Assembly (NCBI RefSeq): GCF_900113905.1 | Contig: NZ_FORC01000002.1 | Coordinates: forward strand, 606,772 to 670,771 | Reading direction: 5' to 3' | Origin: Phytopseudomonas argentinensis | GTDB lineage: Bacteria > Pseudomonadota > Gammaproteobacteria > Pseudomonadales > Pseudomonadaceae | Length of the DNA stretch: 64,000 nt | Shown here: piece by piece, positions 36,546 to 46,196 of the stretch | How the letters are laid out: each line of letters opens with the position of its first letter | How positions within the stretch are numbered: the stretch's first letter is position 1 | The notes under the pieces: model-generated | Told to the model about the DNA's origin: nothing | Databases searched by the model: none | Seen by the model: the letters and a program-made list of their open reading frames with translations, nothing else | Position numbers and translations under genes: made by a program

Positions 36546-38234
36546 ATGACCGAAAACTTCTGGACGGACAAGTATCCCGAGGGGATCGCGGCCGAGATCG
36601 ATCCCGACCAGTACCCCAACGTACAGACGGTGCTGAAGCAGTCCTGCCAGCGTTACGCCGACAAGCCCGCGTTCACCAACCTGGGCAAGACCCTCACCTA
36701 CGGCGAGATGTACGAGCGTTCTGGTCACTTCGCTGCCTACCTGCAGCAGCACACCGATCTCAAACCCGGCGACCGTATCGCCGTGCAACTGCCCAACGTT
36801 CTGCAATACCCGGTCGTGGTATTCGGCGCCATGCGTGCCGGCCTGGTGGTGGTCAACACCAACCCGCTGTACACCGCGCGGGAAATGGAACACCAGTTCA
36901 ACGACTCCGGTGCCAAGGCATTGGTGTGCCTGGCCAACATGGCGCACCTGGCCGAGCAGGTGGTGCCCAAGACCGGCGTGAAGACGGTGATCGTCACCGA
37001 GGTCGGCGACATGCTGCCGCCGCTCAAGCGTCTGCTGGTCAACGCCGTGGTCAAGTACGTGAAGAAGATGGTGCCGGCCTACAACCTGCCGACTGCCATC
37101 ACCTTCACCGAGGCCCTGAGCCAGGGCCGTGGCAAGGCGGTCAGCGAAGCCAGCCCCGACGCCCAGGACGTGGCCGTGCTGCAGTACACCGGCGGCACCA
37201 CCGGCGTGGCCAAGGGCGCGATGCTCACCCACCGCAACCTGATCGCCAATATGCTGCAGTGCCGCGAGCTGATGGGCTCCAACCTCAACGAGGGCAGCGA
37301 GATCCTCGTTGCACCGCTGCCGCTGTACCACATCTACGCCTTCACCTTTCACTGCATGGCGATGATGCACTGCGGCAACCACAACCTGCTGATCACCAAC
37401 CCCCGTGATCTGCCGACCATGGTCAAGGATCTGTCCAGGTTCAAGTTCAGCGGCTTCGTCGGCCTCAACACGCTGTTCGTGGCGCTGAGCAACAACGAAG
37501 GGTTCCAGCGGCTCGACTTCTCCAAGCTCAAGGTCACCCTGTCCGGCGGCATGGCGCTGCAGCAAGCGGCAGCCGAGCGCTGGAAGCAGGTTACCGGCTG
37601 CCCGATCTGCGAAGGCTATGGGCTGACCGAAACCAGCCCGGTGGCCTCGGTGAACCCCATCACCAATATCCAGATGGGCACCATCGGCATTCCTGCGCCC
37701 TCGACCCAGTTCAAGGTCATCGACGACCAGGGCAACGACCTGGCGTTGGGCGAAACCGGCGAGCTGTGCATCAAGGGCCCGCAGGTGATGAAGGGCTACT
37801 GGCAGCGCCAGGAAGCCACCGACGAGGTGATCGATGCCAACGGCTGGTTCAAGACCGGCGACATCGGCATCATCCAGCCCGACGGCTACATTCGCATCGT
37901 CGACCGCAAGAAGGACATGATTCTGGTGTCCGGCTTCAACGTCTACCCGAACGAGCTGGAAGAAGTGCTGGTGGCCCTGCCGGGCGTGCTGCAGTGCGCT
38001 GCCATCGGTGTGCCGGACGAGCGCTCCGGCGAGTCGATCAAGGTGTTCGTGGTGGTCAAGCCAGGCATGACCCTGACCAAGGAACAGGTCATGCAGCACA
38101 TGCACGACAATCTCACCGGCTACAAGCGGCCCAAGCAGGTCGAGTTCCGCGAGAGCCTGCCGACCACCAACGTCGGCAAGATCCTGCGCCGCGAACTGCG
38201 TGACGAAGAGCTCAAGAAGCTCGGCAAGAAGTAA
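36546..38234 (+). CDS. fadD1: Long-chain fatty acid-CoA ligase FadD1
   Basis: Second acyl-CoA synthetase, again 562 aa, starting MTENFWTDKYPEG and closely similar throughout to the upstream FadD2. It has the P-loop YTGGTTGVAKGA, YGLTETSP, GWFKTGDIGIIQPDGY and KKDMILVSGFNVYPNELE, and ends TNVGKILRRELRDEELKKLGKK. The ATG at 36546 sits 12 nt from AGGAG; a GTG two codons upstream is less likely. A strong terminator closes the unit. The two paralogues probably differ in chain-length preference, as reported for Pseudomonas FadD1/FadD2. Confidence 0.94.
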   Translation: MTENFWTDKYPEGIAAEIDPDQYPNVQTVLKQSCQRYADKPAFTNLGKTLTYGEMYERSGHFAAYLQQHTDLKPGDRIAVQLPNVLQYPVVVFGAMRAGLVVVNTNPLYTAREMEHQFNDSGAKALVCLANMAHLAEQVVPKTGVKTVIVTEVGDMLPPLKRLLVNAVVKYVKKMVPAYNLPTAITFTEALSQGRGKAVSEASPDAQDVAVLQYTGGTTGVAKGAMLTHRNLIANMLQCRELMGSNLNEGSEILVAPLPLYHIYAFTFHCMAMMHCGNHNLLITNPRDLPTMVKDLSRFKFSGFVGLNTLFVALSNNEGFQRLDFSKLKVTLSGGMALQQAAAERWKQVTGCPICEGYGLTETSPVASVNPITNIQMGTIGIPAPSTQFKVIDDQGNDLALGETGELCIKGPQVMKGYWQRQEATDEVIDANGWFKTGDIGIIQPDGYIRIVDRKKDMILVSGFNVYPNELEEVLVALPGVLQCAAIGVPDERSGESIKVFVVVKPGMTLTKEQVMQHMHDNLTGYKRPKQVEFRESLPTTNVGKILRRELRDEELKKLGKK

Positions 38235-38251
38235 CCGTCGCGCTGCACACC

Positions 38252-38278
38252 AAGGCCCTGCAGTGCAGGGCCTTTTTT
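38252..38278 (+). terminator. Rho-independent terminator after fadD1
   Basis: AAGGCCCTGCA and its reverse complement TGCAGGGCCTT are almost back to back, followed by a run of six T. Confidence 0.92.
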
Positions 38279-38372
38279 ATTGCCTAGGCGATACCCCGGG
38301 GCATTTGCCCGCAGAGCAAATATGCCTAGACTTGCGCCCTGTGCACTGGTCGGCGCTGGAGGCGTGCCTGCG

Positions 38373-39281
38373 ATGCAATTACCGGATCTGAATCTGCTGG
38401 TCGCCCTCGACGTGTTGCTGGAGGAGGGCAGCGTGGTCGGCGCCGCACGGCGCATGCACCTGAGCCCGCCGGCCATGAGCCGCACCCTGACGCGCATTCG
38501 CGAGGCCGTGGGCGATCCGATTCTGGTACGCGCTGGCCGCGGCCTGGTGCCGACGCCCCGGGCCCTGGAGCTGCGCGAGCAGGTGCGCGACCTGGTCGAG
38601 CAGGCCAGCCACGTGTTCCGTTCCCAGGAGGTGGCGCTGGGCAGCCTCGACCGGGCGTTCAACATCCGCACCAACGACATCTTCATGGTCTGTTACGGCG
38701 GCCGGCTGGTCGAGCTGATCCGTGAGCAGGCGCCCAGGGTGATGCTGCGCTTCGTGCCGGAAATCGACGGCGACGACGATGCCATGCGCGCCGGGCGCAT
38801 CGACCTGGCCATCGGCGCCTCGCTGCAGCTACCGCCGGAGATCAAGCACCAGGGGCTGTTCATGAGCCGCTTCGTGGGCATGGCACGGGCCGACCATCCG
38901 ATCTTCGACGAGATGATCAACGCCGAGCGTTTCGCCGCCTTCGACCAGATCAGCGTGTCGCGGCGTGGCCTGGCTCGCGGGCCGATCGACCAGGTGCTCG
39001 AACGGCAGGGACTGTCGCGTCGCGTGGTGACCGTGTCGCCGAGTTTTTTCTCGGCGGTGCTGGCGCTGCGTGATTCGGACCTGATCCTGCCGATGCCCAA
39101 TCCGGTGGTCGCCGTGTGCAGCCAGCTGGGCCTGGCCCTGCGCAGCTTCGAGATCCCCTTGCCACTGTCGCCGGTGCGGGTCCACCAGTCCTGGCACCCG
39201 CGCTTCGACAACGACCCGGCCCATCGCTGGCTGCGGGAGCTGGTCAAACGCTGCTGCGAAGAGAACGCTTTAGGCGTCTGA
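38373..39281 (+). CDS. LysR-family transcriptional regulator
   Basis: A 302-aa LTTR: winged helix-turn-helix at residues 1-60 (NLLVALDVLLEEGSVVGAARRMHLSPPAMSRTL), then the two-lobed ligand domain. The sequence resembles the NodD/PcpR-like branch. The ATG at 38373 (MQLPDLNLL) follows GGAGG by about 9 nt; the longer frame crosses the fadD1 terminator region. It lies 138 bases before a tripartite efflux set in the same direction and may regulate it. Confidence 0.9.
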   Translation: MQLPDLNLLVALDVLLEEGSVVGAARRMHLSPPAMSRTLTRIREAVGDPILVRAGRGLVPTPRALELREQVRDLVEQASHVFRSQEVALGSLDRAFNIRTNDIFMVCYGGRLVELIREQAPRVMLRFVPEIDGDDDAMRAGRIDLAIGASLQLPPEIKHQGLFMSRFVGMARADHPIFDEMINAERFAAFDQISVSRRGLARGPIDQVLERQGLSRRVVTVSPSFFSAVLALRDSDLILPMPNPVVAVCSQLGLALRSFEIPLPLSPVRVHQSWHPRFDNDPAHRWLRELVKRCCEENALGV

Positions 39282-39419
39282 ATGCTGCGTCTGGCGCAAT
39301 CATTGATTAGAAACATTGCAATTTTCGGTAATGATCGTTTTCCCTAGACTGCCGGCTAAACACGTTACCGGATATTTCCACATGTTCTGCCCTTGCCAGG
39401 CGGGCGGTTGCGCATCGTC

Positions 39420-40970
39420 ATGAATGCACCTGCGCTCGCGCCTTTGCCCCTCGCCGTGCCCCCTACGCCACAAGCCGCACCGATGCAGGTGAGCCCCTTC
39501 GGGCTGCGCATCGTCGTCGGCCTGCTCGGCGTGCTGCTGGCCGTGCTGGTGTCGGGTTTCAACGAGAACGTCACCAAGATCGCCCTGGTCGACATCCGCG
39601 GCGCCATGGGCATCGGCCATGACGAAGGCAGCTGGCTGCTGGCGCTGTACATGGCCGCCTCGGTCAGTGCCATGGCCTTCGCGCCCTGGTTCGCGGTAAC
39701 CCTGTCGATACGCCGCTTCACCCTGTGCGCCATCGGCGCCTTCATGCTGCTCGGCCTGCTGTCGCCGCTGGCGCCCAACGAACGCGTGCTGATGCTGCTG
39801 CGCGCTCTGCAGGGGCTGGCCGGCGGGGCGTTGCCGCCGATGCTGATGAGCGTGGCGCTGCGCTTCCTGCCGGCCAACATCAAGCTCTACGGCCTGGCCG
39901 CCTATGCGCTGACGGCGACCTTCGGCCCCAGCATGGGCACCCCCCTGGCCGCATTCTGGGTGGAGTACGCCGGCTGGCAGTGGGCGTTCTGGCAGATCAT
40001 CCCCGGCAGCCTGCTGGCCATGGCCGCCGTGGCCTGGGGCCTGCCGCAGGACCCGTTGCGCCTGGAGCGCTTCGCCCAGTTCAACTGGCGCGGCCTGCTG
40101 CTCGGCCTGCCGGCGATCAACCTGCTGGTCATCGGCCTGCTGCAGGGCGAGCGCCTGAACTGGCTGCACTCGCCGCTGATCGTCAGCCTGCTCGGCGGTG
40201 GCAGCCTGTTGCTGGTGCTGTTCCTGCTCAACGAATGGCGCCACCCGCTGCCGTTCTTCAAGCTGCAACTGCTCAAGGCGCGTAATCTCAGTTTTGCACT
40301 GTTCACCCTGGCCGGTGTGTTGCTGGTGCTGTTGGCGTCGAGCCTGATTCCGTCGTCCTACCTGGCCCAGGTGCAGGGTTACCGGCCGCTGCAGACGGCG
40401 CCGATGCTGCTCTGGGTGGCCGTGCCGCAACTGCTCGCGCTGCCCTTGGTGGCCGCGCTGTGCAACCTGCGCCAGGTCGATTGCCGCTACGTGCTGGCAG
40501 CCGGGCTGGGGATGATGGGCCTGACCTGCGTGCTCGGTTCGCAGCTGACCTCGGCGTGGATTCGCGATGACTTCCTGTTGATCCAGTTGCTGCAGATCTT
40601 CGGCCAGCCGATGTCGGTGCTGCCGCTGCTGATGCTTTCCACCGGCAGCATCCAGCCGATCCAGGGGCCGTTCGCCTCTGCCTGGTTCAATACCGTCAAG
40701 GGCCTGGCCGCCGTGGTGGCCACCGCGGTTCTCGACCTGCTGACCACCGCGCGCCTGCACCTGCATTCCAACAACCTGGTCGATCGCCTCGGCAACCAGC
40801 CGCTGTTGCCCGACGGCGCGGCGAGTCACCTGGCCAGCCGCCTGCACCAGCAGGCCCTGGTGCTGACCTACGCCGACCTCTACCTGTGCGTGGCGTTGGT
40901 CGCCTTCGCGCTGATCCTGATCATTCCCTTCGTGCCCACGCGCATCTACCCTCCGCGTGCCGCCCACTGA
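39420..40970 (+). CDS. MFS efflux transporter, DHA2 (EmrB-like)
   Basis: A 516-aa inner-membrane exporter with 14 predicted helices. Around 39600-39950 it shows the DHA2 pattern (LALYMAASVSAMAFAPW, RALQGLAGGALPPMLM), and a conserved proline/glycine stretch ATFGPSMGTPLAAFW sits in the antiporter motif C position. The start is uncertain: ATG at 39420 has a weak Shine-Dalgarno, and Met31 is an alternative. It is followed within 20 bases by an HlyD adaptor and then an outer-membrane channel, so the three make a complete tripartite pump. Substrate unknown. Confidence 0.9.
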   Translation: MNAPALAPLPLAVPPTPQAAPMQVSPFGLRIVVGLLGVLLAVLVSGFNENVTKIALVDIRGAMGIGHDEGSWLLALYMAASVSAMAFAPWFAVTLSIRRFTLCAIGAFMLLGLLSPLAPNERVLMLLRALQGLAGGALPPMLMSVALRFLPANIKLYGLAAYALTATFGPSMGTPLAAFWVEYAGWQWAFWQIIPGSLLAMAAVAWGLPQDPLRLERFAQFNWRGLLLGLPAINLLVIGLLQGERLNWLHSPLIVSLLGGGSLLLVLFLLNEWRHPLPFFKLQLLKARNLSFALFTLAGVLLVLLASSLIPSSYLAQVQGYRPLQTAPMLLWVAVPQLLALPLVAALCNLRQVDCRYVLAAGLGMMGLTCVLGSQLTSAWIRDDFLLIQLLQIFGQPMSVLPLLMLSTGSIQPIQGPFASAWFNTVKGLAAVVATAVLDLLTTARLHLHSNNLVDRLGNQPLLPDGAASHLASRLHQQALVLTYADLYLCVALVAFALILIIPFVPTRIYPPRAAH

Positions 40971-40986
40971 ACCGATGGACTCCACC

Positions 40987-42045
40987 ATGACTACCCTGCG
41001 CAAACCCGCTCTGCTGATCGGCCTGCCGGTCGCCGGCCTGCTGGTCTGGGGCGCCTGGCAACTGCTGTTCGCCGAGCACTACCAGCAAAGCACCAACGAC
41101 GCCTTTATCAGCGCCGACTTCACCCTGGTGGCGCCGAAAGTCGCCGGCTTCGTCAGCGAGGTGCTGGTCGAGGACAACCAGCGGGTCAAGGCCGGGCAAC
41201 TGCTGGCACGTATCGACGACCGCGATTACCGCGCTGCGCTGGATGTGGCCAAGGCCGGCGTGGCCAGCGCCGAGGCGCAGCGGGTGAATGCCGAGGCCAG
41301 CGTGCAGCGCCAGCAGTCGGTGATTGACCAGGCGGCCGCCACGGTCAAGGCCGACCAGGCCGAAGTGCGCTTTGCCGAGCACGAACTGCAGCGCTACAAA
41401 CACCTGGCTGGGCAGGGCGCCGGCACCCTGCAGAACGCCCAGCAGGCGCAGAGCCGTTTCGATACCGCCCTGGCGCGCCAGCAGCAGAACCAGGCGGCGC
41501 TGGCCGCCAGCCGCCAGCAAACGGCGATCCTCATCGCCCAGCGCGATGCCGCCGCTGCCGCGGTCGAGCGGGCCGCGGCCGAATTGCAGCGTGCTGAGCT
41601 GGATCTGTCGTATACCGAACTGCGCGCGCCCATGGACGGCATGGTCGGCCGCCGCGCCCTGCGCGCCGGCGCCTACGTCAGCCCCGGCAACGCGGTGCTG
41701 GCGGTGGTGCCGCTGGAGCAGGCTTTCGTGGTTGCCAACTTCCAGGAAACCCAGCTCAACCGCGTGCGCCCGGGCCAGCCGGTGACCATCGCCGTCGACA
41801 GCTACCCGGACCTGCAACTGCGTGGCCATGTCGAGAGCCTGGCGCCGGCCACCGGCGTGACCTTCGCCGCCGTGGCGCCGGACAACGCCACCGGCAACTT
41901 CACCAAGGTGGTGCAACGCATCCCGGTGAAGATCGTGCTCGATGCCGACCAGCCCGTGGTGGGTTACCTGCGCGTCGGCATGTCGGTGGAGGCGAGCATC
42001 GACACCCACGAAGTCGATGACCGGCAACTGGCCCAGGCGCACTGA
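40987..42045 (+). CDS. HlyD/EmrA-type membrane fusion protein
   Basis: A 352-aa adaptor: N-terminal anchor helix (about residues 10-28), the STNDAFISADFTLVAPKVAGFV lipoyl half, a long helical hairpin (about 85-195) rich in Ala and Gln, the second lipoyl half (LRAPMDGMVGRR) and a beta-barrel with VVQRIPVKI, an EmrA landmark. An ATG at 40975 would add four residues. It lies between the MFS pump and the outer-membrane channel. Confidence 0.9.
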   Translation: MTTLRKPALLIGLPVAGLLVWGAWQLLFAEHYQQSTNDAFISADFTLVAPKVAGFVSEVLVEDNQRVKAGQLLARIDDRDYRAALDVAKAGVASAEAQRVNAEASVQRQQSVIDQAAATVKADQAEVRFAEHELQRYKHLAGQGAGTLQNAQQAQSRFDTALARQQQNQAALAASRQQTAILIAQRDAAAAAVERAAAELQRAELDLSYTELRAPMDGMVGRRALRAGAYVSPGNAVLAVVPLEQAFVVANFQETQLNRVRPGQPVTIAVDSYPDLQLRGHVESLAPATGVTFAAVAPDNATGNFTKVVQRIPVKIVLDADQPVVGYLRVGMSVEASIDTHEVDDRQLAQAH

Positions 42046-42046
42046 T

Positions 42047-43483
42047 ATGAACCGACTGTATCGACTGACGCTGCTCGGCCTGGGCATCGCCCTGAGCGCC
42101 TGTACCTTGGGCCCGGACTTTCGCAGCCCTGATGCCCGCCTGCCGGACGCCTGGGCCCTGCAGCAAGGCCCGGTACGCAGCCAGCCAGAGGCGGCCAGCG
42201 TGCAGGCGCGCTGGTGGGAAAGCTTCGCCGATGCGCAGCTCTCCGCCTTGCTGCAGCGCGCGGTGGCCGGCAACTTCGACCTGCAACTGGCTGCCAGCCG
42301 CGTACAGCAAAGCCGCGCCGTGCGCCTGAGCAGCGGCGCCGCACAGGGGCCGAGCCTGGATGGCCAGGCCGGCTACAGCCGCGCCCGCAACAGCGAGGAG
42401 GGCCTCAACGACCCGTCCGGCAACGCCGGCAAGAGCGACTACAACCTCTGGCAGGCCGGTCTGGGCGCCAGCTGGGAGCTGGACCTGTGGGGTCGCGTAC
42501 GCCGGGAAGTGGAAGCCGCCGACGCGCAGCTCGCCGGCAGCCAGGCACTGCGTGACGGCGTGGCGCTGTCGGTGCTGGCGGAAACCGCCAGCGACTACAT
42601 CCAGCTACGCGGCGCTCAGCAGCTGCGGCTGATCACCGAGCAGAACCTGCAGATCGCCCAGCGCAGCCTGACCCTCAACCAGACGCGTCTGGACGACGGC
42701 GTGGCTACCCACCTGGAAGTCGCCGAAGCGGCTTCCCGCGTGGCATCCCTCGAGGCGCGCCTGGAGCCGCTGCGCCTGCGCGAGCGGCGGCTGGGCAACG
42801 CCCTGGCGCTGATGCTCGGGCAGGCCCCAGGGAGCCTGCAGGCGGAACTCGGCGAGCCAGCCGAGATTCCCCAGGGCCCGCTGCGCGTACCGGTCGGTCT
42901 GCCCAGCGAGCTGGCCCGCCGCCGCCCGGACATTCGCCAGGCCGAGGCCCAACTGCACGCGGCCACCGCCAGCATCGGCGTGGCCGAGGCGGACTTCTAT
43001 CCGCGCATCACCCTGTCCGGCGATCTCGGCCTGCAGGCGTTGCAGTTAGGGGACCTGGACGGCTGGTCCGCCCATCGCTTCGCCATCGGCCCGGCGATCA
43101 GGGTGCCGCTGTTCGACGGCGGGCGTCGGCGCGGCGCCCTGCAATTGCGCGAGGCGCAGCAGCAGGAAGCGGCCATCGCCTACCAGCGTACCGTGCTCGG
43201 CGCCTGGCACGAAGTGGACGACGCCATGGCCGCCTATGAGGCCCAGCAACGTCGCCATGATCGATTGCAGGGAGCGGTCGAGCAAAGCCGCGTGGCACTG
43301 GACAATGCCGAATTGCAATACCAGGAGGGCACGGTGGATTACCTCAACGTGCTGAGCGTGCAGCAGGCCTTGCTGAGCAACGAGGGAGAACTGCTGGACA
43401 GCCGCCAGGCCACCTCCCTGGCGCTCGTCGGCCTGTACCGCACACTGGGTGGCGGCTGGGAGCAACACGCCGGCGGCGCATGA
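42047..43483 (+). CDS. OprM/NodT-type outer membrane efflux lipoprotein
   Basis: A 478-aa TolC-like channel. The signal peptide ends in lipobox LSAC with Cys19, followed by TLGPDFRSPD. The paired outer-membrane-efflux repeats contain WELDLWGRVRREVEAA, GLPSELARRRPDIRQAEAQL and LNVLSVQQALL. The ATG overlaps the region just after the adaptor's stop (one base between). It completes the pump begun at 39420. Convergent with uvsE. Confidence 0.93.
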   Translation: MNRLYRLTLLGLGIALSACTLGPDFRSPDARLPDAWALQQGPVRSQPEAASVQARWWESFADAQLSALLQRAVAGNFDLQLAASRVQQSRAVRLSSGAAQGPSLDGQAGYSRARNSEEGLNDPSGNAGKSDYNLWQAGLGASWELDLWGRVRREVEAADAQLAGSQALRDGVALSVLAETASDYIQLRGAQQLRLITEQNLQIAQRSLTLNQTRLDDGVATHLEVAEAASRVASLEARLEPLRLRERRLGNALALMLGQAPGSLQAELGEPAEIPQGPLRVPVGLPSELARRRPDIRQAEAQLHAATASIGVAEADFYPRITLSGDLGLQALQLGDLDGWSAHRFAIGPAIRVPLFDGGRRRGALQLREAQQQEAAIAYQRTVLGAWHEVDDAMAAYEAQQRRHDRLQGAVEQSRVALDNAELQYQEGTVDYLNVLSVQQALLSNEGELLDSRQATSLALVGLYRTLGGGWEQHAGGA

Positions 43484-43512
43484 ACCCAGGCCAAGCAAGC
43501 GGCACCGGCAAA

Positions 43513-44538
43513 CTAGGCGCTTTTCAGGTAACGCTCGTAGAACTCCACGGTCGCCAGGTTCTTGTCCTTGGCTTCGAACATGATGTCGAAGCGATCGAGA
43601 AACTGCAGCACGTACTCGTTGGTCCAGTGGTTCCACATGCGCGCGCTGTGGCCATACAGCTCGCGCTTGGGCGCCACCGCCAGCACTTCGGGCATCTGCA
43701 GTTTCTGCTCGGCGCTCAGCCCCAGTTCCTGCAGGCGCTCCTGAGGTTGTGACAGGTGCATGGTCGGGCGCACGCCGCGCCAGCTGTCGATGATCCGCGC
43801 CACGCGCTCGCTGTGCGGGTCGATGTAGTCGTCCTCGTGGATCCAGCAGTGGTGCACGTCGAGCACCACGGGGGCGAGATCGGCCAGGGCCAGGCAGGCA
43901 TCCACGCCATAGGTCTTCTCGTCGTTCTCGAAGGTGATGCACTGGCGCGCCTCATGGGACAGCCGCGGCCATACCGCGCGAATACCGTCGCCACCCAGCT
44001 TGCCAGCGATATGCAGGTTGCACTTGAAGTCCTGAAAGATCCGCCCGTAGCCCATCATGCGGATCATATCGGCGTGATACTCGAACTCGGCAAGGCTGTT
44101 CTCCACCACGTCGGGGCGATCCGAGCCCAGCACGCAATACTGGCCGGGGTGCATGGACAGGCGAATGTTGGCGGCGCGCGCCACTTCGCCGATGGCTGCG
44201 AAGCCTTCGATCAGGCGTTGTTCCATTTCTGGCCGCTGATAGAAGGCGGCGACCTTGGGGTGGCTGTAGAACGGCAGCAGGTCGCTGCTCAGGCGCAGCA
44301 TCTGCAGCGGCTCGGGCAGGGTGACCACGTAGGCGAGCAGACGCAGCTGGGCCTGCAGGTTGTGCTCGACTATCTCGGTCAGCTTGGCGTAGGCCACCGC
44401 CTGGCTGACGCTGTCCATCCAGCGCAGGGTGGTGGTGCGCGGGTTGAAGGCCGCCTCGATGATCTTCAGCTCGCCAGCCGGCAGGCTGCGGTCGGGGTGG
44501 CGGTACTGGCAGGCGAAGCCAATGCGGGGTACGGACAT
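43513..44538 (-). CDS. uvsE: UV damage endonuclease UvsE (UVDE)
   Basis: A 341-aa metal-dependent repair endonuclease that nicks DNA 5' to UV photoproducts and other lesions, independent of UvrABC. It has the TIM-barrel UVDE pattern: RIGFACQYRHPD at the N-terminus, RLSSDLLPFYSHP, RLSMHPGQYCVLGS, CITFENDEKTYG and VVLDVHHCWIHEDD, whose His, Glu and Asp residues coordinate the metals. The start MSVPRIGFA is clear. The ABC-transporter operon lies upstream on the same strand, 66 bases away. Confidence 0.95.
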   Translation of the reverse strand: MSVPRIGFACQYRHPDRSLPAGELKIIEAAFNPRTTTLRWMDSVSQAVAYAKLTEIVEHNLQAQLRLLAYVVTLPEPLQMLRLSSDLLPFYSHPKVAAFYQRPEMEQRLIEGFAAIGEVARAANIRLSMHPGQYCVLGSDRPDVVENSLAEFEYHADMIRMMGYGRIFQDFKCNLHIAGKLGGDGIRAVWPRLSHEARQCITFENDEKTYGVDACLALADLAPVVLDVHHCWIHEDDYIDPHSERVARIIDSWRGVRPTMHLSQPQERLQELGLSAEQKLQMPEVLAVAPKRELYGHSARMWNHWTNEYVLQFLDRFDIMFEAKDKNLATVEFYERYLKSA

Positions 44539-44604
44539 GGACGAGTCTCGGAATAGGCTGTGCAGGCAGTTTCAGACCGCGGCTAGCGCCCCGGCGCTCC
44601 CGGA

Positions 44605-45372
44605 TTAATTGCGCACCCAGCGCTGTCGCGTCCAGCCGCTGAAGGCGTCGACCGCCAGCACCAGCAGCAACATGGCGAGGATCACCGTGGCGGCCTGGGC
44701 CTCCTGGAACAGGCTCAGACTGACGTAGAGCATTTGCCCTAAACCGCCGGCCCCGACGAAGCCCATGATCGCCGCCATGCGGATGTTGTTCTCCCAGCGG
44801 TACAGGCTGTAGGCCAGCAATTGCGGCCACAGCGCCGGCAGGGTGCCGTAGCAGAACGCGGCCCAGGCGCCGCCGCCCTGCAGGCGAATGGCGTCGGCGG
44901 GCTGCGGCGGAGTGTTCTCCAGGGCCTCGGCGAACAGCCGGCCGAGCACGCCAGCGGTGTGCAGCGCCAGCGCCAGGGTGCCGGCGTTGGGGCCCAGGCC
45001 GGCAGCCAGCACCATCAACACCGCCCACACCAGCTCGGGAATCGCTCGCAGGGCATTGAGCAGCAGCCGCGTGGCAGCCTGGGCGAGGGCGCCCAAACGA
45101 CCGGCCGCGGGCAGGGCCAGCAGCAAACCGAGCACGGCGGCGAGCAAGGTACCCACGGCCGACATGGCCAGGGTCTCCAGGGCGCCGTGGGCGGTGGCCT
45201 GTAGGTGGCTGGCGCTGAAATCGGGATTGAGAAAGCGCGCCGCGTAGCTGCCCATCTGCCCGAGGCTGTCGGCGCCGAACAGACCGGCCAGGTCCAGGCC
45301 GAGATAGACGAAGGAGCCGATCACCGCTGCGGCGATGCCCAGCACCAGCAGCAGGTTGCCCAGGCGCCTCAT
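44605..45372 (-). CDS. PhnE-like ABC transporter permease (second)
   Basis: A 255-aa inner-membrane permease with six predicted helices and the EAA-type loop ALENTPPQPADAIRLQGGG before YGTLPALWPQ. The ending VGAGGLGQ is typical of the PhnE family. It overlaps the upstream permease gene by 4 bases. The two permeases probably form a heterodimer. The selD/mnmH neighbours suggest an oxyanion of selenium as substrate, although phosphonate or phosphite family members look alike. Confidence 0.88.
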   Translation of the reverse strand: MRRLGNLLLVLGIAAAVIGSFVYLGLDLAGLFGADSLGQMGSYAARFLNPDFSASHLQATAHGALETLAMSAVGTLLAAVLGLLLALPAAGRLGALAQAATRLLLNALRAIPELVWAVLMVLAAGLGPNAGTLALALHTAGVLGRLFAEALENTPPQPADAIRLQGGGAWAAFCYGTLPALWPQLLAYSLYRWENNIRMAAIMGFVGAGGLGQMLYVSLSLFQEAQAATVILAMLLLVLAVDAFSGWTRQRWVRN

Positions 45373-46196
45373 GTGAACCTCGCGCGCAGCAGGCGGCTCA
45401 GTTGATCAGCCAGCAATACCAGCAGCAGAAAGGTCAGCAGCATGCTGGCCACTTCGGCGCCGGCGAACATGCGCATCGACAAGTCGATCTGCTGGCCCAG
45501 GCCACCGGCGCCAACGAAACCCATCACCACCGAGGCGCGCACCGCACATTCCCAGCGGTACACCGTATAGGAGGTCAGCTCCGCGGCGGCGGCCGGCAGC
45601 ACGCCATAGGCGAAGGCGGCCAGGCGTCCGCTGCCGCTGTTCAGCAGCGCGTGCACGGGGCGTTGGTCCACCGACTCGAAGATTTCCGCGTAGACCTTGC
45701 CGAGCATGCCCGCGTAGGTGATGGCGATGGCCAGCACCCCAGCGGTCGGGCCCAGGCCCACGGCGCGCACGAACAGCAGCGCCCAGACGATTTCCGGCAC
45801 GCTGCGCAGCACGATCAGCGCACCGCGTACCGGCCAGCGCATCCAGCGGCCCAGGGCACCCGGCTGGCCGCCGCGTGAGGCCGCCGAGAGCGACAGCGCG
45901 CGGCTGGCCAAGAGGCTCGCCGGCACCGCCAGCAGCAGCGCCAGGGCCATGCCGGCGGTGGCGATGGCCAGGGTCTGCAGGGTGGCATCCAGCAGCAGGG
46001 TGAGGAAGTCCTCATCGTGGGCCGGTGGCCAGAAATCCTTGAGAAAGCCGCCCATGGACCCGGCGCTGTCCGGGTGCAGCAGCACGCCCAGGTCCAGCTC
46101 GGCCAGCTGCATGCCTGGCCATAGCAGGACAATGGCCAGCAGCGCTAAAGCCAGGCGCGGCAGGGCCGCGGGGTCGCGGTGAGCGTGGTTCAGCAT
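45369..46196 (-). CDS. PhnE-like ABC transporter permease (first)
   Basis: A 275-aa permease, paralogous to the one downstream, with the EAA loop [17 protein letters not shown] before [10 protein letters not shown] and the same VGAGGLGQ ending. The first about 60 residues include one extra hydrophobic segment. Its start overlaps the end of the ATPase gene by 7 bases, so the operon is tightly coupled. Confidence 0.88.
   Translation of the reverse strand: MLNHAHRDPAALPRLALALLAIVLLWPGMQLAELDLGVLLHPDSAGSMGGFLKDFWPPAHDEDFLTLLLDATLQTLAIATAGMALALLLAVPASLLASRALSLSAASRGGQPGALGRWMRWPVRGALIVLRSVPEIVWALLFVRAVGLGPTAGVLAIAITYAGMLGKVYAEIFESVDQRPVHALLNSGSGRLAAFAYGVLPAAAAELTSYTVYRWECAVRASVVMGFVGAGGLGQQIDLSMRMFAGAEVASMLLTFLLLVLLADQLSRLLRARFT

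Noticed and set aside
36384-38105. 573-aa reverse frame opposite fadD1
   Set aside because: Antisense shadow; the repeated VHH/GVD pattern mirrors the codon bias of fadD1.
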